Shown one piece after another: positions 55,347 to 64,000 of a DNA stretch of 64,000 nucleotides. The stretch comes from an uncultured SAR86 cluster bacterium (GTDB lineage Bacteria; Pseudomonadota; Gammaproteobacteria; Magnimaribacterales; D2472): NCBI GenBank assembly GCA_943789005.1, contig CALSSL010000002.1, forward strand, positions 62,001-126,000, in the 5' to 3' direction. A program made the translations under genes and the position numbers. Position 1 is the first letter of the stretch, and the number at the start of each line of letters is the position of its first letter. The notes under the pieces are model-generated. The model had not been told where the DNA came from, searched no databases, and worked only from the letters and a program-made list of their open reading frames with translations.

Positions 55347-56266
55347 GAATTATCTCTTGATCTAGGATTTAACCACATTGCAGCAAGGTCAGATAAGAGG
55401 TTAAAAAATACAATCATTGCAGAGAAAAATATTGTTGTTCCTAATATCATTGTGTAATCTCTATTAAATGCTGCTTCAACATAAAATCTTCCCAAGCCAG
55501 GTATTTGAAAAATTGTTTCTACAACAAATGATCCCGCTAAAAGGCCAGCGATGGCTGGACCTAAGAAAGACACAACAGGTATTAATCCGCCTTGCATTGC
55601 ATGCTTGATGACAACATTTTTTTCAGTAAGGCCCTTAGCCCTAGCTGTCCTAATGAAATCTTGGTTTAAGACCTCTAACATTCCTCCCCTGCTCAATCTT
55701 GCAATATAGGCTGCATATGCAAAACCTAAAGTAATTGAAGGTAGAATTTTATCGCCTGGAAGTTGACCCCATCCAGAAACAGGCAAAATTTCAAGATTAA
55801 TTCCAAAGATTAATACTAAAAGAGGACCCATTAAAAAAGTAGGAACACATATGCCAATCATAGCTATCGCCATAGGAATGAAATCTAAATAAGTATTTCT
55901 TTTTAATGCTGCAAGAACTCCAGATGAAACTCCAATAAGTAATGCTATTAAAATTGCATAAAAAGCTAGTTCAAAAGTGACTGGCAGGCCAGTTGCAATC
56001 ATTTCAGAAACAGATCTTCCAGGAAATCTAAAAGATGGTCCAAAGTCACCCTGCAAAATACCTGACATGTAGGCGACATACTGTTCCCACTCAGAAGCGT
56101 TTAAATTATAGGCCTCGTTTAAGTTTTTTAAAACTTGCGGTGATACGGCCTTATCGGCATCAAAAGGACCGCCTGGAGCTAATTTAACCAAAAAAAATGT
56201 AAGACTAGCAACTGCAAGCAAAACTGGAATAGCTAGTAATAATCTTTTTATAAATATGCTTATCAC
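55343..56266 (-). CDS. Peptide ABC transporter permease (OppB/DppB type)
   Basis: A 307-residue membrane protein with the OppB-type N-terminus FIKRLLLAIPVLLAVASLTF followed by LVKLAPGGPFD, a QYVAYMSGILQGDFGPSFRF segment, six helices, and the coupling loop RTARAKGLTEKNVVIKHAMQ near residue 210. It pairs with the OppC-type permease downstream and starts 6 bases after the binding-protein gene stops. It moves oligopeptides across the inner membrane when joined to its ATPases. Confidence 0.93.
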   Translation of the reverse strand: MISIFIKRLLLAIPVLLAVASLTFFLVKLAPGGPFDADKAVSPQVLKNLNEAYNLNASEWEQYVAYMSGILQGDFGPSFRFPGRSVSEMIATGLPVTFELAFYAILIALLIGVSSGVLAALKRNTYLDFIPMAIAMIGICVPTFLMGPLLVLIFGINLEILPVSGWGQLPGDKILPSITLGFAYAAYIARLSRGGMLEVLNQDFIRTARAKGLTEKNVVIKHAMQGGLIPVVSFLGPAIAGLLAGSFVVETIFQIPGLGRFYVEAAFNRDYTMILGTTIFFSAMIVFFNLLSDLAAMWLNPRSRDNS

Positions 56267-56272
56267 CTAGCT

Positions 56273-57877
56273 TTAATCTCTTTCTAAATAAATAAATTTT
56301 GGATGATGATGATCAAGGATGTGTGGGTTATATCCTTTAACATCTGATGATAGTTGATAATTTCTAACATAAGTATACAGGGGGATTATTGGCATATTAT
56401 CAATTAAGATATTTTCTGCTTCATTAAGAAGTCTATATCTTTCCCCCTGATTGTTTGTTGAATTAGCTTTTGCTAATAGTGAGTCATAATCAGCATTTTC
56501 CCAGCCTGTTTTATTGTTTCCTCTGTTTGGTCTCATGAGATCTAAAAAAGTATTAGGATCTTCATAGTCACCAATCCACCCAGCTCTTGAAACCTGGAAA
56601 TCTCCAACCATCTCTCTACTGAGATAAACTTTCCAATCCTGGTTAACCAATTCAACAGTAATGCCTAAATTTTGTTGCCACATCTGCTGAATAGCTAATG
56701 CTACTTTTCTATGATCTTCATTCGTATTAAATAAAATTTCTAGCTTAGGAAAAGAATTCTCTTCTGAATAACCTGCATCATTAAGCAATTCTTTAGCAAG
56801 ATCGGGATCAAATGGTATAGAGGTATCTGGTTGATAGCCATTGGAGCCTGGGGGTGTGAATGAATAGGCCGGTATTTGTCCACATTTGGTGACCTTTTCA
56901 ACCAAAAGTTTCCTATCTATTGCATAAGCAAGAGCTTTTCTAACTCTGACATCCTTTAAAACTGGGTTATTGGTGTTAAGTCTATAAAAGTATGTACCCA
57001 TATATGGGTCTATTCTTAAATCAGGATTATTCTCCTCAATATAAACAGGGCATTTTTGAGAAGGCAGTGTGCTAGTAACATGAAGCTGGCCTGCTCTAAA
57101 CATTCTGTCTTCTGTCATAACATTTGATACAGGATAGTAATGAATCTGATTTAATCTAACAGAAGAAGAGTCCCAATAATTAGGATTTTTTTCTACAACA
57201 ATCCTGTTATTAAGCTCCCATGATTTTAGATTGAAAGCTCCATTACATACAAAATTACCAGGCCTTGTCCATTCACCATTTCTATCATCTATTGAGCCAT
57301 GTTTTAACACTGTATCTTTATGGACTGGCCATGTACTGTAATGGCTTAACATACCAATAAAAAAAGGAGTTGGAGCTTTTAAAGTTACTTTTAGCGTATA
57401 TTTATCAATCGCTTTAACACCTACTTTATTAAAGTCATCAATTAATCCTGTGTGATATTCTGATGCTCCTACTAAGTAATAAAGCATATCTGGATATTGA
57501 GAACCAAGACTAGCAGTTAAAATTCTTTTCCAAGACCATACAAAATCTGCTGCAGTTAGTTCGTCGCCATTAGACCATTTACCATTCTGTCGTAAATTAA
57601 AAATATATTCTTTACCATCATCACTGATTTGCCATGATTCTGCAGCACCTGGCAAGTTACCATCACCGAATGCATTAGGAATTGTTAAACCTTCGCATAG
57701 AGAAATTAGTATGTGATGTTCTGGCACTCCAGTAACAATATGAGGATCAATACCCTGAGGCTCTGAGCCATTTCCAAAATGAAAAATTTGATTCTCTAGA
57801 CCATCATCTACTGGAGACGTGCTTGAAGAGCAACCAATCAAAAAAGCAATAGTAAATAATGTAATCAAATGTTTCAT
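56273..57877 (-). CDS. Peptide ABC transporter substrate-binding lipoprotein (OppA type)
   Basis: A 534-residue lipoprotein (signal ending TIAFLIGCSSS, Cys near 16) of the SBP_bac_5 family. It shows GSEPQGIDPHIVTGVPEHHI near residue 38, GLTIPNAFGDGNLPGAAESW, KNPNYWDSSSVRLNQIHYYP near residue 225, and DYEDPNTFLDLMRPNRGNNK near residue 445, which is characteristic of OppA/MppA. It captures oligopeptides in the periplasm. It starts 1 base after ppiD stops, so the transporter may be read through from ppiD. Ligand length or type is not readable. Confidence 0.93.
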   Translation of the reverse strand: MKHLITLFTIAFLIGCSSSTSPVDDGLENQIFHFGNGSEPQGIDPHIVTGVPEHHILISLCEGLTIPNAFGDGNLPGAAESWQISDDGKEYIFNLRQNGKWSNGDELTAADFVWSWKRILTASLGSQYPDMLYYLVGASEYHTGLIDDFNKVGVKAIDKYTLKVTLKAPTPFFIGMLSHYSTWPVHKDTVLKHGSIDDRNGEWTRPGNFVCNGAFNLKSWELNNRIVVEKNPNYWDSSSVRLNQIHYYPVSNVMTEDRMFRAGQLHVTSTLPSQKCPVYIEENNPDLRIDPYMGTYFYRLNTNNPVLKDVRVRKALAYAIDRKLLVEKVTKCGQIPAYSFTPPGSNGYQPDTSIPFDPDLAKELLNDAGYSEENSFPKLEILFNTNEDHRKVALAIQQMWQQNLGITVELVNQDWKVYLSREMVGDFQVSRAGWIGDYEDPNTFLDLMRPNRGNNKTGWENADYDSLLAKANSTNNQGERYRLLNEAENILIDNMPIIPLYTYVRNYQLSSDVKGYNPHILDHHHPKFIYLERD

Positions 57878-57878
57878 A

Positions 57879-59753
57879 TTAAAAAACCAAGTTATTAAGG
57901 TTCACTCTGGCTGAGTCAATAACCTCTTCATTAATTAGAGATGAAATATTTCTTGAAATTCTTTCTTCAGTGAAATTATTATATTGTTCAAGTAGGTCCT
58001 CGATAGATTCAATAGAGGGCTTATTAATACTCAATAAATCTACTATATAAATATCTCCATCTCTTGTGCTAACACTAATAGAGCTATCTGGGGATGATTT
58101 AAATATCTCTGAGATTACCTCTTGAGGAAGAAGGGATGAATATCTTTTAACCTCGACAAATGATTCATTTGAAAGAAAATCATATGCTTTTAAGAATGAA
58201 TCTAATGTATTATTTTTTTTAGCTAAATCTAGTTCAGCGGAAAGCAAAGCTTGTTTCTCAATAGTCTTGCTTTCAGATAAATAATTTGCTGCCAAGTCTT
58301 TAACATCATCATATGGTTGAAGTGTAGGTGCTTGAACTGAAGAAATTGATAGAACAATAAGTAAATCACCAAGATCTATAAGGCCCGGAATACCAATTTG
58401 AGAGTCAGCTGAGAAAATAAAATCTTTGATTCTTGAATCAGTAATTTCAAAATCATAATTATTTGAGGTTATATTTGTCTTTAGATTTATATTTTTAGAT
58501 AGCGTGGTTGCTATTGTATTCAGCGACTCACCGGAGAAGATCATTTCATCTATAGTATTAGCATCATCATTCATTAAGGCAACTGATTCTGACTGAATTA
58601 ACTCTTCAATTAAAACACTCTCAATCTCAGACAATGTCATAACTTCAGGTTTATTAACCTCAGTTACTTTTAAAATGTGAAAAGTATCTTCCAGCTCTAC
58701 AATATTGCTAAGCTCATTAATTTCTAAATCTTTCAAAGCATTAGCAAACTGCTCTGGAAAAACATCTGCATCAAAATATTCTAAATCCCCGCCATTATCC
58801 TTGGAGACAACATCATCACTATAAATTACAGCTAATTCAGAAAAACTTTCACCGTTTTTTAACTTAGAGTAAACTTCAGAAACTGTTTTAAATGCTATTT
58901 CATCAGAAGAGTGATTCGATTTCTCAATCATAATATGAGAAAACCTAATTTCATTCCTCCCACTAATTCGTGATAAATAATCAGCATAAGCGTTATCTAC
59001 ATACCCATCAGGAATCTGGACTGAATCTTTATAATCATCTGATTTTAAAACAAAATATTCAAATGACTTTTTCTCATCTGAGAAAAACATAATTTGATTG
59101 TTTTTATAGTAATCTTGGAGCTCTTCATCAGAATTTATAATTTGATTCTTTAGAAGCTTTGAATCAAGTTTAATAAAATCAATATCAACAGTTTGTTCTA
59201 AAATCTGTGCCAATTCTTTAACTTCAGTTTCTGTAATAAAAGCAGATGATGCAAGCGCACTTCTGAACATTTCAGAAGCTATCATATCTTTAGTCACATC
59301 AATATATGAATCTTTTGTATAACCAACTGCATTAACTTGTGCTTCATAAGCACCCTCATCAAAAACTCCATCAATTTGAAAAGTAGGATTCTTGATGATT
59401 AATTTTTTAGCTTGTTTTTCAGTATTTTTATTTAGCAGACCTAGTGATCTAGATTCTGATAGTAATACCTTTTGAGAAATTAATTCTTGTTTAACTGCCT
59501 CTAACTGAATAGATTCATCAAGTTCATTGAAATCAAAATCATCTCCATAAATATTTTTAAATTTTTGAACAGTTATATTGGTAGCAACTTGGAGATCAGT
59601 CTGAGAAATATCTTCCCCATTAATTGAACCAAATGAGTTTTGAAAAGTTGCGCCCAAAGAAGAGGTACCAAGAAAAACAAAAGGTAATGCGCAAGCGGCA
59701 ATTACAACAAATAATCTAGGTCCAGTTAAAAAATTTCTTAGTGATTCCATCAT
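57879..59753 (-). CDS. ppiD: PpiD-type periplasmic folding chaperone/peptidyl-prolyl isomerase
   Basis: A membrane-anchored protein of about 624 residues. It has an N-terminal inner-membrane helix (FLTGPRLFVVIAACALPFVF), a SurA-N-like helical region, one parvulin (PPIC) domain at about residues 265-360 (EIRFSHIMIEKSNHSSDEIA; SDDVVSKDNGGDLEYFDADV) and a C-terminal extension. I choose the start MMESLRNF (ATG at 59753, or 59750) rather than the open frame to 59792, because the longer start runs through the hup terminator. It assists outer-membrane protein folding. The hup-ppiD order matches E. coli. Confidence 0.9.
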   Translation of the reverse strand: MMESLRNFLTGPRLFVVIAACALPFVFLGTSSLGATFQNSFGSINGEDISQTDLQVATNITVQKFKNIYGDDFDFNELDESIQLEAVKQELISQKVLLSESRSLGLLNKNTEKQAKKLIIKNPTFQIDGVFDEGAYEAQVNAVGYTKDSYIDVTKDMIASEMFRSALASSAFITETEVKELAQILEQTVDIDFIKLDSKLLKNQIINSDEELQDYYKNNQIMFFSDEKKSFEYFVLKSDDYKDSVQIPDGYVDNAYADYLSRISGRNEIRFSHIMIEKSNHSSDEIAFKTVSEVYSKLKNGESFSELAVIYSDDVVSKDNGGDLEYFDADVFPEQFANALKDLEINELSNIVELEDTFHILKVTEVNKPEVMTLSEIESVLIEELIQSESVALMNDDANTIDEMIFSGESLNTIATTLSKNINLKTNITSNNYDFEITDSRIKDFIFSADSQIGIPGLIDLGDLLIVLSISSVQAPTLQPYDDVKDLAANYLSESKTIEKQALLSAELDLAKKNNTLDSFLKAYDFLSNESFVEVKRYSSLLPQEVISEIFKSSPDSSISVSTRDGDIYIVDLLSINKPSIESIEDLLEQYNNFTEERISRNISSLINEEVIDSARVNLNNLVF

Positions 59754-59772
59754 AGCAATATAATTATAAATA

Positions 59773-59800
59773 AAAAAAGGGTGCGGAAGCACCCTTTTTT
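59773..59800. terminator. Rho-independent terminator of hup
   Basis: A perfect 12-base stem AAAAAAGGGTGC/GCACCCTTTTTT with loop GGAA, just after the hup stop on the minus strand. It separates hup from ppiD, and its sequence explains why the longer ppiD frame start is unlikely. Confidence 0.92.
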
Positions 59801-59814
59801 AAAGTTAATAAAAC

Positions 59815-60093
59815 TTAACTGTTTTTAACCTTATCTTTAAGGCCTTTACCAGCTTTAAAACCTGGAACTTTAGAAGCAGCAATATGCATTGATGCACCTG
59901 TTTGAGGATTTCTACCCTCTCTAGCAGCTCTATGCCTTACTGAAAATGTTCCAAAACCTACGAGTGACACTGAATCACCTTTACCTAAAGCATCACCAAT
60001 ACCACCTAAAACTGCGTCAACAGCTCTGCCTGCTGAAGCTTTAGAAATATCCGCGTCACCTGCAACTGCATCAATCAAATCTGATTTATTCAT
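59815..60093 (-). CDS. hupB: DNA-binding protein HU
   Basis: A 92-residue [22 protein letters not shown], then [20 protein letters not shown] and [20 protein letters not shown], which is the complete DNA-binding arm and dimer core. It compacts DNA and supports replication and transcription architecture. It is preceded by AGAGGAG, a good ribosome site. It lies between lon and ppiD as in E. coli, and a strong terminator isolates it from ppiD. Confidence 0.95.
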   Translation of the reverse strand: MNKSDLIDAVAGDADISKASAGRAVDAVLGGIGDALGKGDSVSLVGFGTFSVRHRAAREGRNPQTGASMHIAASKVPGFKAGKGLKDKVKNS

Positions 60094-60181
60094 ATTAAAT
60101 ACTCCTCTGTATAAATTTATTTATATAAATACCCTTCTATGAAAAGCTTTTTAGGGCTAAAAGTCAAGCAAATAAGGGCTT

Positions 60182-62590
60182 TTAGTGAGCTTGTTTATTT
60201 TCTGTTTTTCCTTTTCTGGATCTTGAAGTTTTGTTTTTTATATTTTCTACGGTTTTATTTAGAGGTGTTGGCTCACTAACAAGAGCATGTGAGATAACTT
60301 CATCCACCCAATCTACTGGAATAATATTTAAAGATTTAAGAATTTGTTCAGGAATTTCTTGAAGGTCTGCTTCATTTTCTTTTGGAATAATTACATTCTT
60401 TATACCACCTCTTTTTGCAGCAAGAAGCTTCTCTTTAAGGCCTCCAATTTTTAAAATCTGGCCTCTTAATGTGATTTCACCCGTCATGGCAGTATCAGAC
60501 CTAACAGGAATTCCGGTAAAAATTGAAATTAATGAAATAGCCATAGCGCCACCTGCGCTTGGACCATCTTTTGGAGTGGCTCCTTCTGGAACATGAATGT
60601 GCACATCATGTTTTTCATAGAAATCCGGCTTTATACCTAATGAACTAGCTCTAGACCTTACAACAGTCAAAGCTGCTTGAATGGATTCTTGCATTACATC
60701 ACCCAAAGATCCAGTTTTAATAATTCTTCCCTTACCTTCTATATGAGAGGCTTCTATTGTTAGAAGCTCACCACCTACCTCTGTCCAGGCCAGACCGGTA
60801 ACTTGACCAACAGCATTATCTTTCTCAGCAATACCATATTTGAACTTCTTAACACCAGAAAATTTTTCAAGGTTTTTATTTGTAATATTTGTTGGTTTGT
60901 TAAGAGTCTTTTTAGACAATAGTCTTTCTTTGACAACTTTTCTAAGTATTTTTGCAATTTGTCTTTCAAGACCTCTTACACCAGCTTCTCTCGTGTAGTA
61001 TCTAATTAACGAAAGTATTACTTCTTTATTTAAATTTATTTCTTTTTCTTTTAGTCCGTTTCTTTCCATTTGTTTTGGTAAAAGATATTTTGAAGCTATA
61101 TTCAGTTTCTCATCTTCTATATATCCAGGAATTCTAATTATTTCCATTCTATCTAAGAGAGGTGTTGGTATATTTAAACTATTAGCTGTACATACAAACA
61201 TAACCTCTGATAAATCATAATCAACTTCTAGGTAATGATCGCTAAAAGTATTATTTTGTTCAGGATCTAGGACTTCTAATAATGCAGAAGCAGGATCACC
61301 TCTATGATCCATGCCAATCTTATCTATTTCATCTAATAAGAAAAGCGGATTTTTAACACCAGCCTTAGAAAGCTTTTGAACTATTTTTCCTGGCATTGAA
61401 CCGATATATGTTCTTCTATGACCCCTAATTTCAGACTCATCTCTAACGCCGCCTAGTGACATCCTTACAAACTTTCTATTTGTAGCTCTTGCTATTGATT
61501 CACCAAGAGATGTTTTACCTACGCCTGGAGGTCCTACCAAGCACAAAACTGGAGCTTTCATTGTTTTAACTCTTTTCTGAACTGCTAGATATTCGATAAT
61601 TCTTTCTTTAACCTCTTCAAGTCCGTAATGATCTTCTTCTAAAATATCTAAAGAAGCTTTAATATCCGTTTTAACCTTTGACCGTTTTTTCCAAGGAACT
61701 TCAACAAGGCAATCTAGATAAGACCTTACAACGGATGCTTCTGCTGAAGATGGTGACATATGCTTAAATTTAGCTAATTCGCTCTTAGCTTTTTTTAGGG
61801 CATCTTCCGGCATTCCTACTGTATTAATTTTATCTTCAAGAAGTTCAAGCTCATCTCCCTCTTCACCAATTTCTCCAAGCTCTTTTTGGGCAGCTTTAAT
61901 TTGCTCATTAAGATAATACTCTCTTTGAGATTTTTCCATTTGTTTTTTTACACGCTCTCTGATCTTTTTCTCAACATCAATAACATCAAGCTGAGATTCA
62001 ATAAACATTAATACCTTTTCTGATCTTTCTTTTAAATCTGCGATAGTTAATATTTCTTGTTTCTTTGAAGTTTCAATTGGCAAATGTCCAGTAATGGTAT
62101 CTATAAGTTTTGATAGATCGTCTAACGAATCAACTGTAGAGACTATTTCAGGGGGGATTCTTTTGGTAATACCAATATAATCTTCAAATTTAGCTTTTAT
62201 AAATCTTACAAGATTTGAGGCATCTGCTTCTTTAAGAGGAATATCATCAATAGATATAACTCTAGCAAGATCATACGAGCCTTTAGCAATTAGTTCTTCT
62301 ATTAAACATCTTTTATGTCCTTCTACTAACACTTTCATTGTTCCATCTGGGAGCTTGATAAGTTGAAGTAAATTGCTTATTGATCCATTTTTATATAAGT
62401 CTTTAAACTCAGGATCTTCAATTGCAGGATCAAGCTGACTAACTAATACAAGTTTTTTGTTTGATGACATTGCAACATTTAAAGCTTCTATTGATTTTGA
62501 TCTGCCTACAAACAAAGTCGTAACTATTCCAGGAAAAACCACAACATCTCTAAGAGGAATTAAAGGTAAATCTGATTTTATATCTTTCAT
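60182..62590 (-). CDS. lon: ATP-dependent protease Lon
   Basis: An 802-residue protein in three parts. The N-terminal substrate domain spans residues 1-200 (LPLIPLRDVVVFPGIVTTLF). The AAA+ domain has Walker A GPPGVGKTSLGESIA near residue 350 and the FVRMSLGGVRDESEIRGHRR block. The Ser/Lys protease domain has the nucleophile Ser in PKDGPSAGGAMAIS near residue 675 and Lys in GGLKEKLLAAKRGG. It degrades misfolded and regulatory proteins in the cytoplasm. It follows clpX with a 30-base gap, the standard clpP-clpX-lon order. Confidence 0.97.
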   Translation of the reverse strand: MKDIKSDLPLIPLRDVVVFPGIVTTLFVGRSKSIEALNVAMSSNKKLVLVSQLDPAIEDPEFKDLYKNGSISNLLQLIKLPDGTMKVLVEGHKRCLIEELIAKGSYDLARVISIDDIPLKEADASNLVRFIKAKFEDYIGITKRIPPEIVSTVDSLDDLSKLIDTITGHLPIETSKKQEILTIADLKERSEKVLMFIESQLDVIDVEKKIRERVKKQMEKSQREYYLNEQIKAAQKELGEIGEEGDELELLEDKINTVGMPEDALKKAKSELAKFKHMSPSSAEASVVRSYLDCLVEVPWKKRSKVKTDIKASLDILEEDHYGLEEVKERIIEYLAVQKRVKTMKAPVLCLVGPPGVGKTSLGESIARATNRKFVRMSLGGVRDESEIRGHRRTYIGSMPGKIVQKLSKAGVKNPLFLLDEIDKIGMDHRGDPASALLEVLDPEQNNTFSDHYLEVDYDLSEVMFVCTANSLNIPTPLLDRMEIIRIPGYIEDEKLNIASKYLLPKQMERNGLKEKEINLNKEVILSLIRYYTREAGVRGLERQIAKILRKVVKERLLSKKTLNKPTNITNKNLEKFSGVKKFKYGIAEKDNAVGQVTGLAWTEVGGELLTIEASHIEGKGRIIKTGSLGDVMQESIQAALTVVRSRASSLGIKPDFYEKHDVHIHVPEGATPKDGPSAGGAMAISLISIFTGIPVRSDTAMTGEITLRGQILKIGGLKEKLLAAKRGGIKNVIIPKENEADLQEIPEQILKSLNIIPVDWVDEVISHALVSEPTPLNKTVENIKNKTSRSRKGKTENKQAH

Positions 62591-62620
62591 ACACCTAATA
62601 TAGGGATAGTTATGAGAATA

Positions 62621-63874
62621 TCAATTAGCTGAGGATTTTTTTCTTGTAGTTTTAATCAATTTAATTGGTTCTGATTTAGAAATAACAGTATTTTCATCAA
62701 TAATAACTTTTTCTAAGTCAGGGTTAGGTAATTCAAACATGGTTTCCATAAGAATATCTTCCATAATAGAACGTAAACCCCTAGCCCCAGTCTTCCTTTT
62801 TATGGCTTGTTTGGCTATCTCAATAAGAGCTTCATCTCTAAAATTTAATTCAACATTATCTATTTCAAATAAATGTTTGTATTGATTCACTAATGCATTC
62901 TTTGGTTCTTTTAAAATTCTAACCAAAGCATGCTCATCTAATTCATGAAGATTTGAAATCACAGGGAGTCTTCCAACGAATTCTGGTATTAAACCATATT
63001 TTACCAAGTCTTCAGGCTCAAGATTATCAACACCTGAGGATATAGATTGAACATTAGACGTTTTATTAACTTGAGCTCCAAATCCAATACCACTATTTGA
63101 ATTTCTTTGCTCAATAATTTTGTCAAGGCCTGAAAATGCTCCTCCACAAATAAATAATATATTTGAGGTATCAATCTGAATAAACTCTTGTTGAGGATGC
63201 TTTCTTCCACCTTGGGGTGGAATGGATGCTACAGTGCCTTCTATTAGTTTGAGAAGTGCTTGTTGAACACCCTCTCCGGATACATCTCTTGTTATAGAGG
63301 GGTTATCTGATTTTCTAGCAATTTTGTCTATTTCATCAATATAAACGATGCCAAGTTCAGCTTTTTCAGGATCATAATCAGATTTTTGTAATAATTTCTG
63401 AATTATATTTTCTACATCTTCTCCAACATATCCAGCTTCAGTTAATGTAGTTGCATCAGCGATTGCAAATGGAACATTTAATATTTTTGCAAGTGTTTGT
63501 GCTAATAATGTTTTACCGCTTCCTGTAGGTCCTAGTAACAAAACATTACTTTTTTGGAGTTCAACAGTATCCTTAATATGATTTTTTTTGAGTCTTTTGT
63601 AATGGTTATATACAGCTACAGAGAGAACTTTTTTAGCTTTTTCTTGACCAATAACATACTCGTCTAATTTCTGGAAAATTTCAAGAGGAGAAGGAAGTTC
63701 TTCTAAAGAAATATCTTCTTCACTTTTAATTTCTTCCTCAATGATGTCATTACATAAATCTACACATTCGTTACAGATATATACACTCGGTCCAGCTATT
63801 AATTTCTTTACATCATCTTGAACTTTTCCACAAAATGAACAATTTAATTTATCAACCGAGGTATCACTTGGCAT
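62621..63874 (-). CDS. clpX: ATP-dependent Clp protease ATP-binding subunit ClpX
   Basis: A 417-residue AAA+ unfoldase. The N-terminal zinc-binding domain has [11 protein letters not shown] and [14 protein letters not shown]. It has Walker [16 protein letters not shown] near residue 115, the pore/adaptor region [20 protein letters not shown], Walker [11 protein letters not shown], and the ClpP-docking IGF loop in [11 protein letters not shown] near residue 265. It unfolds substrates and feeds them to ClpP. Its start overlaps the clpP stop by 11 bases. Confidence 0.97.
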   Translation of the reverse strand: MPSDTSVDKLNCSFCGKVQDDVKKLIAGPSVYICNECVDLCNDIIEEEIKSEEDISLEELPSPLEIFQKLDEYVIGQEKAKKVLSVAVYNHYKRLKKNHIKDTVELQKSNVLLLGPTGSGKTLLAQTLAKILNVPFAIADATTLTEAGYVGEDVENIIQKLLQKSDYDPEKAELGIVYIDEIDKIARKSDNPSITRDVSGEGVQQALLKLIEGTVASIPPQGGRKHPQQEFIQIDTSNILFICGGAFSGLDKIIEQRNSNSGIGFGAQVNKTSNVQSISSGVDNLEPEDLVKYGLIPEFVGRLPVISNLHELDEHALVRILKEPKNALVNQYKHLFEIDNVELNFRDEALIEIAKQAIKRKTGARGLRSIMEDILMETMFELPNPDLEKVIIDENTVISKSEPIKLIKTTRKKSSAN

Positions 63875-64000
63875 TAGTTTTATCTCTTTGATTTAGAATA
63901 CTATCTACAAGGCCATATTTTATAGCTGATGGTGCATCTAAGAAGTTATCTCGATCAGTGTCTTTCTCTATTTTCTTTATAGATTGACCTGTATGCTTTG
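63864..64000 (-). CDS. clpP: ATP-dependent Clp protease proteolytic subunit, partial (C-terminal end only)
   Basis: The minus strand at the window's right edge encodes [20 protein letters not shown] then [18 protein letters not shown], which is the C-terminal segment of ClpP and includes the catalytic Asp region (DTDRDNFL). The stop TGA at 63864-63866 lies inside the first codons of clpX, so the two are translationally linked. The N-terminus, with the catalytic Ser and His, lies outside the window. Confidence 0.93.
   Translation of the reverse strand, partial: KHTGQSIKKIEKDTDRDNFLDAPSAIKYGLVDSILNQRDKTNAK

Noticed and set aside
1..64000. tRNA genes, CRISPR arrays, insertion sequences or phage attachment sites
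   Set aside because: No cloverleaf with GGTTCRA-type arms, regularly spaced repeats, transposase-like frames or integrase-like frames were noticed on either strand.

Overview
The window is a strongly AT-rich, gene-dense stretch of a marine-type gammaproteobacterium. The order clpP-clpX-lon-hup-ppiD, the neighbours gltX, dnaQ, rnhA, gloB and mltD, a HexR regulator and Entner-Doudoroff genes point to Gammaproteobacteria. The small intergenic gaps, large TonB-dependent receptors and laminarin-type enzymes suggest a streamlined SAR86-like heterotroph (inference; no rRNA is present to test it). I see no tRNA, rRNA, CRISPR array or insertion sequence.

Layout. 1-5479: a partial lipoprotein, a PhoD-like phosphatase, a cryptochrome/photolyase-related protein, an alpha/beta hydrolase, a CinA-like/nucleotidyltransferase fusion and ribosomal protein bL33. 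5542-26742 (minus strand): thirteen consecutive genes with gaps of no more than about 25 bases or short overlaps. Read from the promoter they are aceE, aceF, zwf, edd, eda, an SSS sugar symporter, a GH3 lipoprotein, glucokinase, a GH149-like beta-1,3-glucan phosphorylase, a GH17 lipoprotein, a secreted clan GH-A hydrolase, a GPH-type transporter and a cytoplasmic GH17. This looks like one laminarin-to-acetyl-CoA operon. 26856-27686: a divergent hexR with a palindrome matching the HexR operator between it and aceE. 27833-31584 (minus): gapA, pyk, marC and pgl, with a second HexR-like palindrome ahead of gapA. 31730-34994: oadG, oadA and oadB, a sodium-pumping oxaloacetate decarboxylase. 35004-35226: a probable small RNA with its own promoter and terminator. 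35339-36480: a frameshifted indoleamine 2,3-dioxygenase-type gene. 36665-49717: two TonB-dependent receptors around fabI, a methyltransferase, an AbgB-like peptidase, gamma-glutamyltranspeptidase, a DASS transporter and a LysR regulator. 49680-54495: gltX, dnaQ, rnhA, gloB, mltD. 54492-57877: a peptide ABC transporter without ATPases. 57879-64000: ppiD, hup, lon, clpX and the end of clpP.

How the genes work together. Outer-membrane or periplasmic GH17, GH-A and GH3 enzymes would shorten beta-1,3-glucan. The SSS and GPH carriers would import glucose and oligosaccharides. Glucokinase, the cytoplasmic GH17 and the phosphorylase would make phosphorylated glucose, and zwf, pgl, edd and eda would convert it to pyruvate plus glyceraldehyde phosphate. 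GapA and Pyk handle the lower branch and PDH makes acetyl-CoA. Both transcription units carry HexR-type sites, so one repressor could tie polymer uptake to central metabolism.

Caveat: five genes (photolyase-related, aceF, eda, oadB, IDO) are each broken by a single-base shift, most simply placed in a short homopolymer run. That pattern fits residual sequencing indels better than true gene decay, so these are annotated as full-length genes with a frameshift.
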